Assembly (NCBI GenBank): GCA_046542995.1
Contig: JBKHAH010000051.1
Location: 1 to 24,703 of the forward strand
Length of the DNA: 24,703 nucleotides
Reading direction: 5' to 3'
From: Perlabentimonas sp046542995
Lineage (GTDB): Bacteria > Bacteroidota > Bacteroidia > Bacteroidales > Tenuifilaceae
The position numbers and the translations under genes were made by a program. The notes beneath the pieces were generated by a model. The model saw nothing but the letters and a program-made list of their open reading frames with translations. It ran no database searches and was not told where the DNA came from. Each line of letters opens with the position of its first letter. Position 1 is the stretch's first letter. Shown here piece by piece: positions 6,527 to 13,645 of this stretch.

Positions 6527-6859
6527 ATGGACAAAACCAAGCAGCAAGAGTTTGAGGCATTAATTGCTAAGGAGATAGAGAAAACGCTCAAAACCATTGA
6601 GGATTATAAGCAGATGACTCAGCCCGTAGCACCCGATAATGCCATTGGCAGAGTATCGCGGATGGATGCCATAAACAACAAATCAGTTGCTGAAGCTGGG
6701 CTCAGGCAGGCAAAGGAGAAGCTAAACAAGTTGGAGTTTGCCTTAAGCAAAGTAGATTCCGATGAGTTTGGAATTTGCCGCCGTTGCGGAGGCGATATAC
6801 CTCTCGGCCGTTTGGCTCTTATGCCACAAAGCCTATTCTGTGTAAAATGTGCAAAATAA
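6527..6859 (+). CDS. DksA/TraR-type C4 zinc-finger protein
   Basis: A 110-residue protein with a long helical, probably coiled-coil N-terminal half (about residues 1-75, Lys/Glu-rich) followed by the TraR/DksA finger. The finger is FGICRRCGGDIPLGRLALMP with FCVKC closing it, giving four Cys zinc ligands. True DksA enters the RNA polymerase secondary channel with an acidic coiled-coil tip. Here the tip is not obvious, so direct transcription control is possible but unproven. It starts one base after the thioredoxin-like gene and is followed ten bases later by a second rhodanese. The position in an arsenic cluster suggests a redox- or metalloid-sensitive finger; that is inference. Confidence 0.82.
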   Translation: MDKTKQQEFEALIAKEIEKTLKTIEDYKQMTQPVAPDNAIGRVSRMDAINNKSVAEAGLRQAKEKLNKLEFALSKVDSDEFGICRRCGGDIPLGRLALMPQSLFCVKCAK

Positions 6860-6868
6860 TGTTTTTTT

Positions 6869-7306
6869 ATGTCTAACTATTTCAACAACTACGGTTTTAA
6901 AGTTAAAGGGATGCTTCATCTTTCTCCTAAAGAAGCTAACGAACTCTGCAAAAATGGGGCAATACTTTTAGATGTACGCCTAGAGTTGCTACTAAAAAGT
7001 AAACTCTTTGATGTGCCAGAGTGCCTTTATTGCCACAACGAGGAAATAGAAAACTACTATCAACACCTACCCACTAACAGACCAATAATTGTTGCCGATG
7101 CTGTAGGTATTCACAGCAAAGAGGTTGTGGAGTTTCTTCATAAGAAAGGCTACACTAATGTAGCCAACCTGGCAGGAGGCATTCACGATTGGGAGAGAGA
7201 TAACCTACCGCTTGTTATCGACAAGGATGAAATAATGACCGGTGGCTGCATGTGCCAGCTACGTACTTGGAATAAGAAGGATAAGCTTGGCAACAAGATG
7301 GATTAG
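6869..7306 (+). CDS. Rhodanese-like protein lacking the catalytic cysteine
   Basis: A 145-residue paralogue of the rhodanese at 5350-5790. The two share the framework AILLDVRLE, the segment NVANLAGGIHDWERDNLPL, and the overall domain order. The active-site loop here reads DAVGIHS where the other has CNNGIRS: the persulfide Cys is Asp77 and the loop Arg is His82, so it should not act as a sulfurtransferase. Other cysteines remain (ECLYCHNEE and the tail GGCMCQL) and could bind metal or metalloid. It might bind sulfur-carrying partners without catalysis. Its stop codon overlaps the stop of the convergent PLP enzyme by four bases, leaving no room for a separate terminator. Confidence 0.82.
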   Translation: MSNYFNNYGFKVKGMLHLSPKEANELCKNGAILLDVRLELLLKSKLFDVPECLYCHNEEIENYYQHLPTNRPIIVADAVGIHSKEVVEFLHKKGYTNVANLAGGIHDWERDNLPLVIDKDEIMTGGCMCQLRTWNKKDKLGNKMD

Positions 7307-8778
7307 GACAAATTAAACCAAGGCTCAACTATTACCGTTTTATCCTCAGGCTCATCCTTGTGCCTAAACTCGTTGGTGTGCTTGTTATAAATATAATCTT
7401 TGCCCCACTCGGCATGGTTCTCAGAGATAGCACGAATGCCCTCTATCAAAACATCCAGCTCCTTGTCCGTCATGGTTGGATGCAGAGAGGCTCTAATCCA
7501 TCCCGGCTTTTGCGATAGGTCACCATGATTTATCAGGTCGGTTATCTCTTTTGATTTTTCATGGGTTACATTTAACAAGAAATGGCCATAGGTTCCTGCG
7601 CAGGCACAACCACCACGTACCTGAATGCCATACCTGTCGTTCAATAGTTTAACAACCAGATTAAAGTGAATATTCTCCAGATAGAAAGAGAGGACGCCTA
7701 AGCGGTTCTCAACATTATCGGCCAGAATTTTTAACCCGTCAATTTTACGAAGCTCCCTAAACGCTTTACTAACCAACTCATGCTCACGCTTTCTAATCAA
7801 GCCTGTATCCATCTGGTTTTTTAAATCAATGGCCAGTGCCGTTTTAATGGCTTGGAGGAAACCGGGCGTACCACCATCCTCCCTTATCTCAATATCGTCA
7901 ATATATTTATACTCTCCCCAGGGATTTGTCCAGTCAACGGTTCCTCCCCCCGGGTTGTCGGGCGTTTTAGTCTTGTAAAGGCTACGGTCAAAAATAAGCA
8001 CTCCTGAACTGCCTGGCCCACCCAAAAATTTATGGGGGCTAAAGAATATGGCGTCAAGTTTCATCATCTCATCATCCAGAGGATGCATATCCATATCAAC
8101 ATACGGTGCCGAGGCAGCAAAATCAACAAAGACAACGCCACCGTACTCGTGCATAATCTTTGCCATCTCATGGTAAGGCGTTTCAATACCGGTTACATTG
8201 GAGCAGGCGGTAAAAGAGCCAATCTTAAAGTTTCTGTCCTTATATTTTTCAAGTTGATTTCGGAGCTCATCCAAATCAACAAGCATCTCGTTATTTGGCT
8301 GAAGCACCACAACATCAACATTGGCCTCAAACCAGCTGGTTTGATTAGAGTGATGCTCCATGTGGGTAAGGAACACAACGGGCTTCTCCATTTCCTTCAG
8401 GCAGTCGGATTTATGCACCATCCCGCAATTCTTCAAACCCATTATCCTAAGCATCTTGTTTATAACAGTTGTCATACCCGAACCAGCAGTAATAATCACA
8501 TCATTAGGACCAGCATTCACATGCTTCTTAATAAGCTGCTGAGCATGATGGTAGGCTTTGGTCATCAACGTTCCCGTTTCGCTGGTTTCGGTGTGGGTAT
8601 TGCCAACAAATGGGCCAAAAACCTTCGATATTTGGTCTTCAGTGGGTTTATAGAGTCGCCCGCTGGCAATCCAATCGGCATAAATCATCCTTTTCCTGCC
8701 ATAGGGTGTTTTAAACTTTAACTCGTTGCCAATTACTCTTTTTCTGAATGGTTTAAAATGATTTTCAAGCCTGCTCAT
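7303..8778 (-). CDS. Class V aminotransferase / cysteine-desulfurase-like PLP enzyme
   Basis: A 491-residue fold-type I PLP enzyme. The PLP lysine is Lys250 in FFSPHKFLGGPGSSG; Asp219 in VFVDFAASAP contacts the ring; HMEHHSN near residue 139 supplies the stacking histidine region. A conserved C-terminal cysteine segment, VRGGCACAGTYGH, lies where desulfurases carry the catalytic Cys, so it may take sulfur or selenium from cysteine or selenocysteine. It is longer than IscS or SufS (about 400 residues), and the substrate is unknown. It is convergent with the catalytically dead rhodanese and lies next to the thiol-related ars genes, fitting a sulfur-supply role, though it has its own promoter and may simply be a neighbour. 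Confidence 0.85.
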   Translation of the reverse strand: MSRLENHFKPFRKRVIGNELKFKTPYGRKRMIYADWIASGRLYKPTEDQISKVFGPFVGNTHTETSETGTLMTKAYHHAQQLIKKHVNAGPNDVIITAGSGMTTVINKMLRIMGLKNCGMVHKSDCLKEMEKPVVFLTHMEHHSNQTSWFEANVDVVVLQPNNEMLVDLDELRNQLEKYKDRNFKIGSFTACSNVTGIETPYHEMAKIMHEYGGVVFVDFAASAPYVDMDMHPLDDEMMKLDAIFFSPHKFLGGPGSSGVLIFDRSLYKTKTPDNPGGGTVDWTNPWGEYKYIDDIEIREDGGTPGFLQAIKTALAIDLKNQMDTGLIRKREHELVSKAFRELRKIDGLKILADNVENRLGVLSFYLENIHFNLVVKLLNDRYGIQVRGGCACAGTYGHFLLNVTHEKSKEITDLINHGDLSQKPGWIRASLHPTMTDKELDVLIEGIRAISENHAEWGKDYIYNKHTNEFRHKDEPEDKTVIVEPWFNLS

Positions 8779-8850
8779 GGGTATATTTATTACAGTATCA
8801 ACCTAATATATTTTCAACTTAAAACGTTTGAAAGGTTTTAAATAGCTAAG

Positions 8851-8858
8851 CAAATGTA
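8851..8858 (-). promoter_or_regulatory. -7 element of the PLP enzyme gene
   Basis: TACATTTG on the minus strand fits TAnnTTTG exactly. No clear TTTG -33 box is found 19 bases upstream. It would give a leader of roughly 65-70 bases before the start codon at 8778. In the same 193-base gap I see no matching element for the plus-strand peptidase gene. Confidence 0.45.
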
Positions 8859-8971
8859 TAAAATGTTTTTAATAGATTAGAACATTTCTTTAACATGCCC
8901 AGCGCCTTACCAATATTCCGCTTGTTAAACCATTCAAAGGAAAAATATCTAACTAAAAAAAGATATTAAGC

Positions 8972-10438
8972 ATGAAAAGAATTTGTCTCATTATTACTTT
9001 CTTAATTATCTCCCAAATCATTCTTGCTCAAAGCTACCCAAAAGAGATTATTAATACTGCTCACAATATCTCAAGCCATAAACTTATGGAGCATGTAAAT
9101 GAGATGTGCTTGCCAAGATACGAGGGGCGCGGAGCTGGCTCGGCAGGCTACGATAGCATTGCCAGCTGGGTTGTAAACAATCTTATAAATTGGGACGTAA
9201 AGCCCGCAGGAGAAAATGGCACATTCTTTCAGGAATTTAATCAGCCATACACAAAGGTTCATTCACCTGGTGAGATTGAGCTCATTTTATCAAATGATGA
9301 AGACACATTAACAAAAAAATACTCGATTCCAGAGCAATTTTTCCCTGGTAGCAACTCCGACTCGGGTGAAGTCACCGCCGAAGTGATTTTTGTGGGCTAT
9401 GGCATTACCGCTCCAGAATTCGGCTACGACGATTATGCCAATGTGGATGTTAATGGGAAAATTGTAGTATTCCGCTCTGAGTCACCCGCTGGCAAGGACC
9501 ATCCCGATGTGGAGAAGTGGGTGCCATATAGCTTGCACGAATACAAGTTTAACAATGCTAAGGAGCAAGGTGCTGCAGGCGTACTTTACATTGGAACCTT
9601 AGCCAACCCAAGCATTTCGTTTCAGGGAGGGATGATATATGCACATATTGGGCAGGAGGTAGTTGATGATTTATTCTGGGACTCAGGCCAAGAGTACAGC
9701 GAGGTTATGGAGAAAATCAGGACCAAGATGAAACCATCATCAACGCCCCTCAACAAAAAGGCAAGAATTGTAACAGACACAAAACATTTCCCCAATAATA
9801 CAACAGCAAATATAATTGGTGTAATTGAGGGCAGCGACCCAAAACTAAAGGAAGAGGTAATACTTGTTGGAGCCCACCTTGACGGGCAAGGTAACCCTGG
9901 TGTTCTTTTACCCGGTGCGCTGGATAATGCCACGGGAGTGGCAAATATTATGGAGGTTGCCAGAGCACTGGCTAAGCTACCCGAAAAGCCAAAACGTTCG
10001 GTTGCTTTTATTTTTATTGGCGCTGAAGAATGCGGTCTTATTGGAAGTAAGCACTATGTTAACAACCCAACCATACAAAAGAATAATACAATATGCTTTA
10101 TTAATCTCGATATGGTAGGTAACGGAACGGGGTTAGCCCTTTGGGGCGGAGAGAGCTACCCCGAAATACTAGAATCATTCCAAAAGGCTAACAACGATTT
10201 TGTTCATCGGAACTTTTCATCGTCGGAAGCACGAATTCCACGCACTCGGCCACGTAGCGATGCAGCCGTATTCCTAATGGAAGGTTATAAAGCTTTTAGC
10301 GTTGGCACCACCAACTGGACTAACCCTGTAAACTATCATCACCCAAACGACAAGCCCGAGATAACAATTACACCCGAAATAATGGAGGATGCCTCCAAAA
10401 TGCTATTTCTTGGGCTGTGGGATTTGGCGAACAAATAA
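8972..10438 (+). CDS. Secreted M28-family zinc metallopeptidase with PA domain
   Basis: A predicted aminopeptidase exported to the periplasm or cell surface. Residues 1-20 form a signal peptide (ICLIITFLIISQIILAQ). A PA-like insert covers about residues 130-270. The catalytic domain shows all co-catalytic zinc ligands: His302 in VGAHLDG, Asp318 in GALDNATG, Glu352/Glu353 in IGAEECGL, Asp380 in INLDMVG, and His456 in YHHPND. At 488 residues it is typical of Bacteroidota M28 peptidases. It is a single gene flanked by a divergent PLP enzyme and the ribosomal protein operon. Substrate specificity cannot be read from sequence. Confidence 0.92.
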   Translation: MKRICLIITFLIISQIILAQSYPKEIINTAHNISSHKLMEHVNEMCLPRYEGRGAGSAGYDSIASWVVNNLINWDVKPAGENGTFFQEFNQPYTKVHSPGEIELILSNDEDTLTKKYSIPEQFFPGSNSDSGEVTAEVIFVGYGITAPEFGYDDYANVDVNGKIVVFRSESPAGKDHPDVEKWVPYSLHEYKFNNAKEQGAAGVLYIGTLANPSISFQGGMIYAHIGQEVVDDLFWDSGQEYSEVMEKIRTKMKPSSTPLNKKARIVTDTKHFPNNTTANIIGVIEGSDPKLKEEVILVGAHLDGQGNPGVLLPGALDNATGVANIMEVARALAKLPEKPKRSVAFIFIGAEECGLIGSKHYVNNPTIQKNNTICFINLDMVGNGTGLALWGGESYPEILESFQKANNDFVHRNFSSSEARIPRTRPRSDAAVFLMEGYKAFSVGTTNWTNPVNYHHPNDKPEITITPEIMEDASKMLFLGLWDLANK

Positions 10439-10527
10439 ATGCAGCATTTATTCTGTATTTTACTAAGTAGTTTTACGTTGATTCTAAAAATTATTTGCAT
10501 TTCTTTTTTTATTCAGATTTTCTTTTC

Positions 10528-10535
10528 TACTTTTG
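10528..10535 (+). promoter_or_regulatory. -7 element of the rplU-rpmA operon
   Basis: TACTTTTG matches TAnnTTTG exactly. A TTTG lies at 10494-10497, but the spacing of 30 bases is too long for a standard -33 box; the intervening stretch is a T-rich run. The predicted transcript starts about 35 bases before the rplU ATG. Confidence 0.6.
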
Positions 10536-10576
10536 CAAACCCAAAAAGTATTGAAAACAATTAATATCAAAGTATA

Positions 10577-10888
10577 ATGTACGCTATTGTAGATATTGCA
10601 GGACAGCAGTTTAAGGTGCAGAAAGATCAGAAGATCTACGTTCATCGCCTTGAGGCAGAGGAGGGCACCGACATGGATTTTGACAAGGTACTACTTGTTG
10701 ATGACGATGGGAAAGTAACCATTGGATCCCCAACAGTTGAGAACGCTAAGGTAACAGCCAAGGTGTTAGATCACTTAAAAGGTGATAAAGTAATTGTATT
10801 CAAGAAGAAGAGACGGAAAGGATACAAAGTGAAGAATGGCCACAGGCAGCAATTCACTCAAATTCAAATTGGAGAAATAGTAGCATAA
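10577..10888 (+). CDS. rplU: 50S ribosomal protein bL21
   Basis: A 103-residue large-subunit protein that binds 23S rRNA. The start MYAIVDIAGQQFKV and the basic block KVIVFKKKRRKGYKVKNGHRQ are diagnostic of bL21. Its length is normal. It is followed 20 bases later by rpmA, the standard pairing, and then by serS as in many Bacteroidota. Confidence 0.98.
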   Translation: MYAIVDIAGQQFKVQKDQKIYVHRLEAEEGTDMDFDKVLLVDDDGKVTIGSPTVENAKVTAKVLDHLKGDKVIVFKKKRRKGYKVKNGHRQQFTQIQIGEIVA

Positions 10889-10908
10889 CCGCATAAAGTT
10901 ATAAACAA

Positions 10909-11169
10909 ATGGCACATAAGAAAGGAGCTGGTAGTTCCAATAACGGACGCGAATCGGAAAGTAAACGCTTAGGTGTTAAACTTTTTGGTGGACAAACCTG
11001 TAAAGCTGGCAACATCATAGTTCGCCAAAGGGGAACAAAGCATAACCCAGGGCTAAATGTTGGCATGGGTAAGGATCATACATTGTTTGCACTTGTTGAT
11101 GGAGTGGTTTCGTTCCGCAAGAAAGCTGAAAACAAGTCTTACGTATCAGTGGTTCCTTCAGAAAGTTAA
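10909..11169 (+). CDS. rpmA: 50S ribosomal protein bL27
   Basis: An 86-residue protein near the peptidyl-transferase centre. The N-terminus MAHKKGAGSSNNGRES starts directly at the mature form, without the cleavable leader known in Firmicutes. GQTCKAGNIIVRQRG and HNPGLNVGMGKDHTLFA are typical of the family. It is cotranscribed with rplU. Confidence 0.98.
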   Translation: MAHKKGAGSSNNGRESESKRLGVKLFGGQTCKAGNIIVRQRGTKHNPGLNVGMGKDHTLFALVDGVVSFRKKAENKSYVSVVPSES

Positions 11170-11192
11170 TTTTCTCATAATAGAATACTATT

Positions 11193-11238
11193 GAGAATCT
11201 CCTGCAGCTTACCGCAAGTGTAAGTTCAGGGGATTTTC
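11193..11238 (+). terminator. Hairpin between rpmA and serS (terminator or attenuator)
   Basis: GAGAATCTCCTG (11193-11204) pairs with CAGGGGATTTTC (11227-11238) using G-U pairs, with an inner CTTAC/GTAAG stem (11208-11212, 11220-11224). The stretch after it (TATTATT) is only weakly U-rich. A second pairing, ATAATAGAA (11177-11185) with TTCTATTAT (11236-11244), shares bases 11236-11238 with the first, so the two compete at their edge. Confidence 0.55.
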
Positions 11239-11265
11239 TATTATTACACTTATAGTACATGGCTC

Positions 11266-11297
11266 TTTGCTTTTTTAAAAGCATTGTGGTTTCTTTG
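11266..11297 (+). promoter_or_regulatory. Possible serS promoter
   Basis: A -33 TTTG (11266-11269), a 20-base spacer and TTTCTTTG (11290-11297) fit the Bacteroidota promoter except for T instead of A at the second -7 position. It lies downstream of the hairpin after rpmA and about 80 bases before the serS ATG. Confidence 0.4.
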
Positions 11298-11378
11298 CAG
11301 TAGCATTTCAACTTGCTCAAGGCAAAAAGTTTCAAGGTCAGATTAACCCAATTAACAAACTTCATAACACTACACAAA

Positions 11379-12650
11379 ATGCTTACTTTAAGGCAACTAA
11401 GAGAGAACAAGGGGAGCATCGTAGAGCTTCTCACCATAAAAGGCTTTGATGCCTCAAAACTAGTTTCTAACATTATTGAACTAGACGATAAACGCAAAAC
11501 TATTCAGGGCAAGTTCGACTCAATTCTAGCAGAACAGAATAGTATCTCTAAAGAAATTGGGAAACTCTTTAAAGAGGGTAAAGTTGATGAGGCGAACAGC
11601 GCCAAAGAGAAGGTTTCAAACCTAAAGGAAGAATCCAAACAGCTTAACCAGCTTATGGTTGAAACCGAACAGCAACTCAATGACCAGCTTGTTCAGATTC
11701 CAAACATACCACATCCTTCGGTTCCTAGAGGAACTACCGAAGACGACAACGAAGAGGTACGCTCTGGTGGCCAAATGCCATCAATTGCCGAAAAAGCCAA
11801 ACCACATTGGGAGCTTGCCAAGGAGCTTGATATTATTGATTTTGAGCTCGGCGTAAAAATTACGGGTAGCGGATTCCCTGTTTACAAAGGCAAAGGCGCA
11901 AAGTTGCAAAGGGCTCTTATCAACTTCTTCCTTGATGAGAATATAAATGCTGGCTACCATGAGTTTATGCCTCCACTTATGGTGAATGAGGATTCAGCCT
12001 ACGGCACGGGTCAACTACCCGATAAGGATGGGCAGATGTACCATGTTCAGGCTGACAACTACTACCTTATTCCTACAGCCGAGGTGCCTGTTACAAATAT
12101 ATTTAGAGATACAATCCTTAGCGCAGCAGACTTCCCTGTGAAGTTAACAGCCTACACCCCATGCTTTCGTCGTGAGGCAGGCTCCTACGGAAAAGATGTA
12201 AGGGGGCTTAACCGTCTTCATCAATTCGACAAGGTAGAGATTGTGCAGGTTCAACATCCTGACCGCTCGTACGACAGCCTTAACGAAATGATTGAACATG
12301 TTGAGAGCATCCTCAAAAAGTTGGAGCTACCATATCGGATACTTAAACTTTGTGGTGGCGACCTTAGCTTTACCTCCGCACTAACATTCGATTTTGAGGT
12401 GTACTCTGCAGCACAGGAACGCTGGTTAGAGGTGAGTTCCGTTTCAAACTTTGAATCGTTCCAGGCAAACAGGCTAAAGCTCCGCTTCCGCGAAGAGGGC
12501 GAAAAACGGAATCAGCTGGCGCACACGCTTAATGGCAGCGCTTTGGCTTTGCCAAGAATCCTGGCAGCACTGCTTGAGAATAATCAAAGCGATGGAAAAA
12601 TAAAAATACCCAAGGCACTTCAACCATACTGTGGCTTCGACTTTATTTAG
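11379..12650 (+). CDS. serS: Serine--tRNA ligase
   Basis: Charges tRNA-Ser with serine in the cytoplasm. The 423-residue protein from ATG 11379 starts MLTLRQLRENKGSIVELL, the usual SerRS N-terminus. Residues about 30-105 form the long antiparallel coiled-coil arm that holds tRNA-Ser. Class II motif 2 is TPCFRREAGSYGKDVRGL with HQFDKVEI after it; motif 3 is TLNGSALALPRILAALLE. An upstream TTG at 11313 would add 22 residues that do not belong to the family, so it is rejected. It follows rpmA after 209 bases and ends at a strong terminator. Confidence 0.97.
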   Translation: MLTLRQLRENKGSIVELLTIKGFDASKLVSNIIELDDKRKTIQGKFDSILAEQNSISKEIGKLFKEGKVDEANSAKEKVSNLKEESKQLNQLMVETEQQLNDQLVQIPNIPHPSVPRGTTEDDNEEVRSGGQMPSIAEKAKPHWELAKELDIIDFELGVKITGSGFPVYKGKGAKLQRALINFFLDENINAGYHEFMPPLMVNEDSAYGTGQLPDKDGQMYHVQADNYYLIPTAEVPVTNIFRDTILSAADFPVKLTAYTPCFRREAGSYGKDVRGLNRLHQFDKVEIVQVQHPDRSYDSLNEMIEHVESILKKLELPYRILKLCGGDLSFTSALTFDFEVYSAAQERWLEVSSVSNFESFQANRLKLRFREEGEKRNQLAHTLNGSALALPRILAALLENNQSDGKIKIPKALQPYCGFDFI

Positions 12651-12670
12651 AGATACTTTCAACAAATTTA

Positions 12671-12713
12671 ACCGACCCTTTTCTTCGCTTTGTTAACAAG
12701 TTAAAGGGTCGGT
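12671..12713 (+). terminator. Hairpin terminator of serS
   Basis: A perfect 11-bp stem, ACCGACCCTTT (12671-12681) with AAAGGGTCGGT (12703-12713), lies 20 bases after the serS stop, with a 21-base loop. Only a short T-run (TTTG) follows the stem. The stem ends five bases before the -7 box of the next gene, so end and start signals are packed together. Confidence 0.7.
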
Positions 12714-12717
12714 TTGC

Positions 12718-12725
12718 TATATTTG
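12718..12725 (+). promoter_or_regulatory. -7 element of the EamA gene
   Basis: TATATTTG matches TAnnTTTG exactly. The nearest TTTG (12689-12692) is in the loop of the serS terminator, 25 bases upstream, slightly beyond the normal spacing. The transcript would start about 15 bases before ATG 12745. Confidence 0.55.
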
Positions 12726-12744
12726 CATTATTAACTTGCAGCCA

Positions 12745-13644
12745 ATGAATAGCAAAAGTAAGTCGTACCTCTTTGCCGGACTAACAATCCTGTTCTGGGG
12801 AACAGCGGCTTCCGCATTTAAGTTCTCGTTGGGGTACTTAACGTATATCCAGCTGCTTGCATGGGCCTCCTTTTTCTCCACAACTCTTCTTTTCGCTATC
12901 ATCATTATAAATGGGAAGATACTTGAGCTAAAGAATACTCCTGTAAAGAAAATTCTCCCCTCAATATACCTTGCGCTGCTCAATCCTTTTGCTTACTACT
13001 TTATCCTACTCAGGGCGTACGAGCTACTCCCCGCTCAGGTAGCCCAACCATTAAACTTTATCTGGCCGCTGGTTCTGGTTCTGCTTTCAGTTCCGTTACT
13101 TGGTGAGAAAATCAAACTGAAAGGGATTGTATCGCTGCTGGTAAGTTTTATTGGGGTAATATTTATCTCGTCGCAGGGGGATATTACCAATTTTAGCATT
13201 GAGAGTCCCTTGGGTGTATTTTTAGCATTACTCAGCTCCGTAGCATGGGCACTCTACTGGATATTCAATCTGCGCTCACCAAAAATTGACCCGGTAATTC
13301 GACTATTTTTAAACTTCCTTTTTGCAACTTTGTTTTCATTTAGTGCGGGTTTGTTCTTTGCCGATTTTTGGGATATTAATCTCATGGGCATACTAGGAGC
13401 TGCCTACGTGGGTTCTTTTGAAATGGGCATAACATTTGTTCTTTGGCTAAAAGCTTTAAGCATGGCCGAAAGCAAAGCAAAACTAGGAAATGTAATTTAC
13501 CTTGTGCCTTTTGTATCGCTGGTATTCATTCGCTTTCTTGTTGGTGAACAGATATACTGGACAACCATTGTGGGCCTAATTATAATTGTTAGCAGCATAC
13601 TTTATCAGCAGCTTAGTAACTCAAAAATAAGTAAATCAACATAA
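12745..13644 (+). CDS. EamA/DMT-superfamily membrane transporter
   Basis: A 299-residue inner-membrane protein with about ten hydrophobic helices in two EamA halves: the first from LFAGLTILFWGTAASAFKF to about residue 135, the second from PLGVFLALLSSVAWALYWIF onward. The motif LNPFAYYFILLRAYELLPAQVA lies in the first half. Substrates of such drug/metabolite transporters cannot be predicted from sequence. ATG 12745 is chosen over the TTG at 12736. The S41 protease gene starts one base after its stop codon, so the two are cotranscribed. Confidence 0.9.
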   Translation: MNSKSKSYLFAGLTILFWGTAASAFKFSLGYLTYIQLLAWASFFSTTLLFAIIIINGKILELKNTPVKKILPSIYLALLNPFAYYFILLRAYELLPAQVAQPLNFIWPLVLVLLSVPLLGEKIKLKGIVSLLVSFIGVIFISSQGDITNFSIESPLGVFLALLSSVAWALYWIFNLRSPKIDPVIRLFLNFLFATLFSFSAGLFFADFWDINLMGILGAAYVGSFEMGITFVLWLKALSMAESKAKLGNVIYLVPFVSLVFIRFLVGEQIYWTTIVGLIIIVSSILYQQLSNSKISKST

Positions 13645-13645
13645 G

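Noticed and set aside
8032..8721. A 229-codon open frame on the plus strand
   Set aside because: It lies entirely antisense to the PLP enzyme, whose motifs are unmistakable; the translated product has no domain-like pattern.
10434..10452. Palindrome AATAAATGC/GCATTTATT at the end of the M28 gene as a terminator
   Set aside because: The stem is A+T only, has a very short loop, includes the stop codon and is not followed by a clean U-tract.
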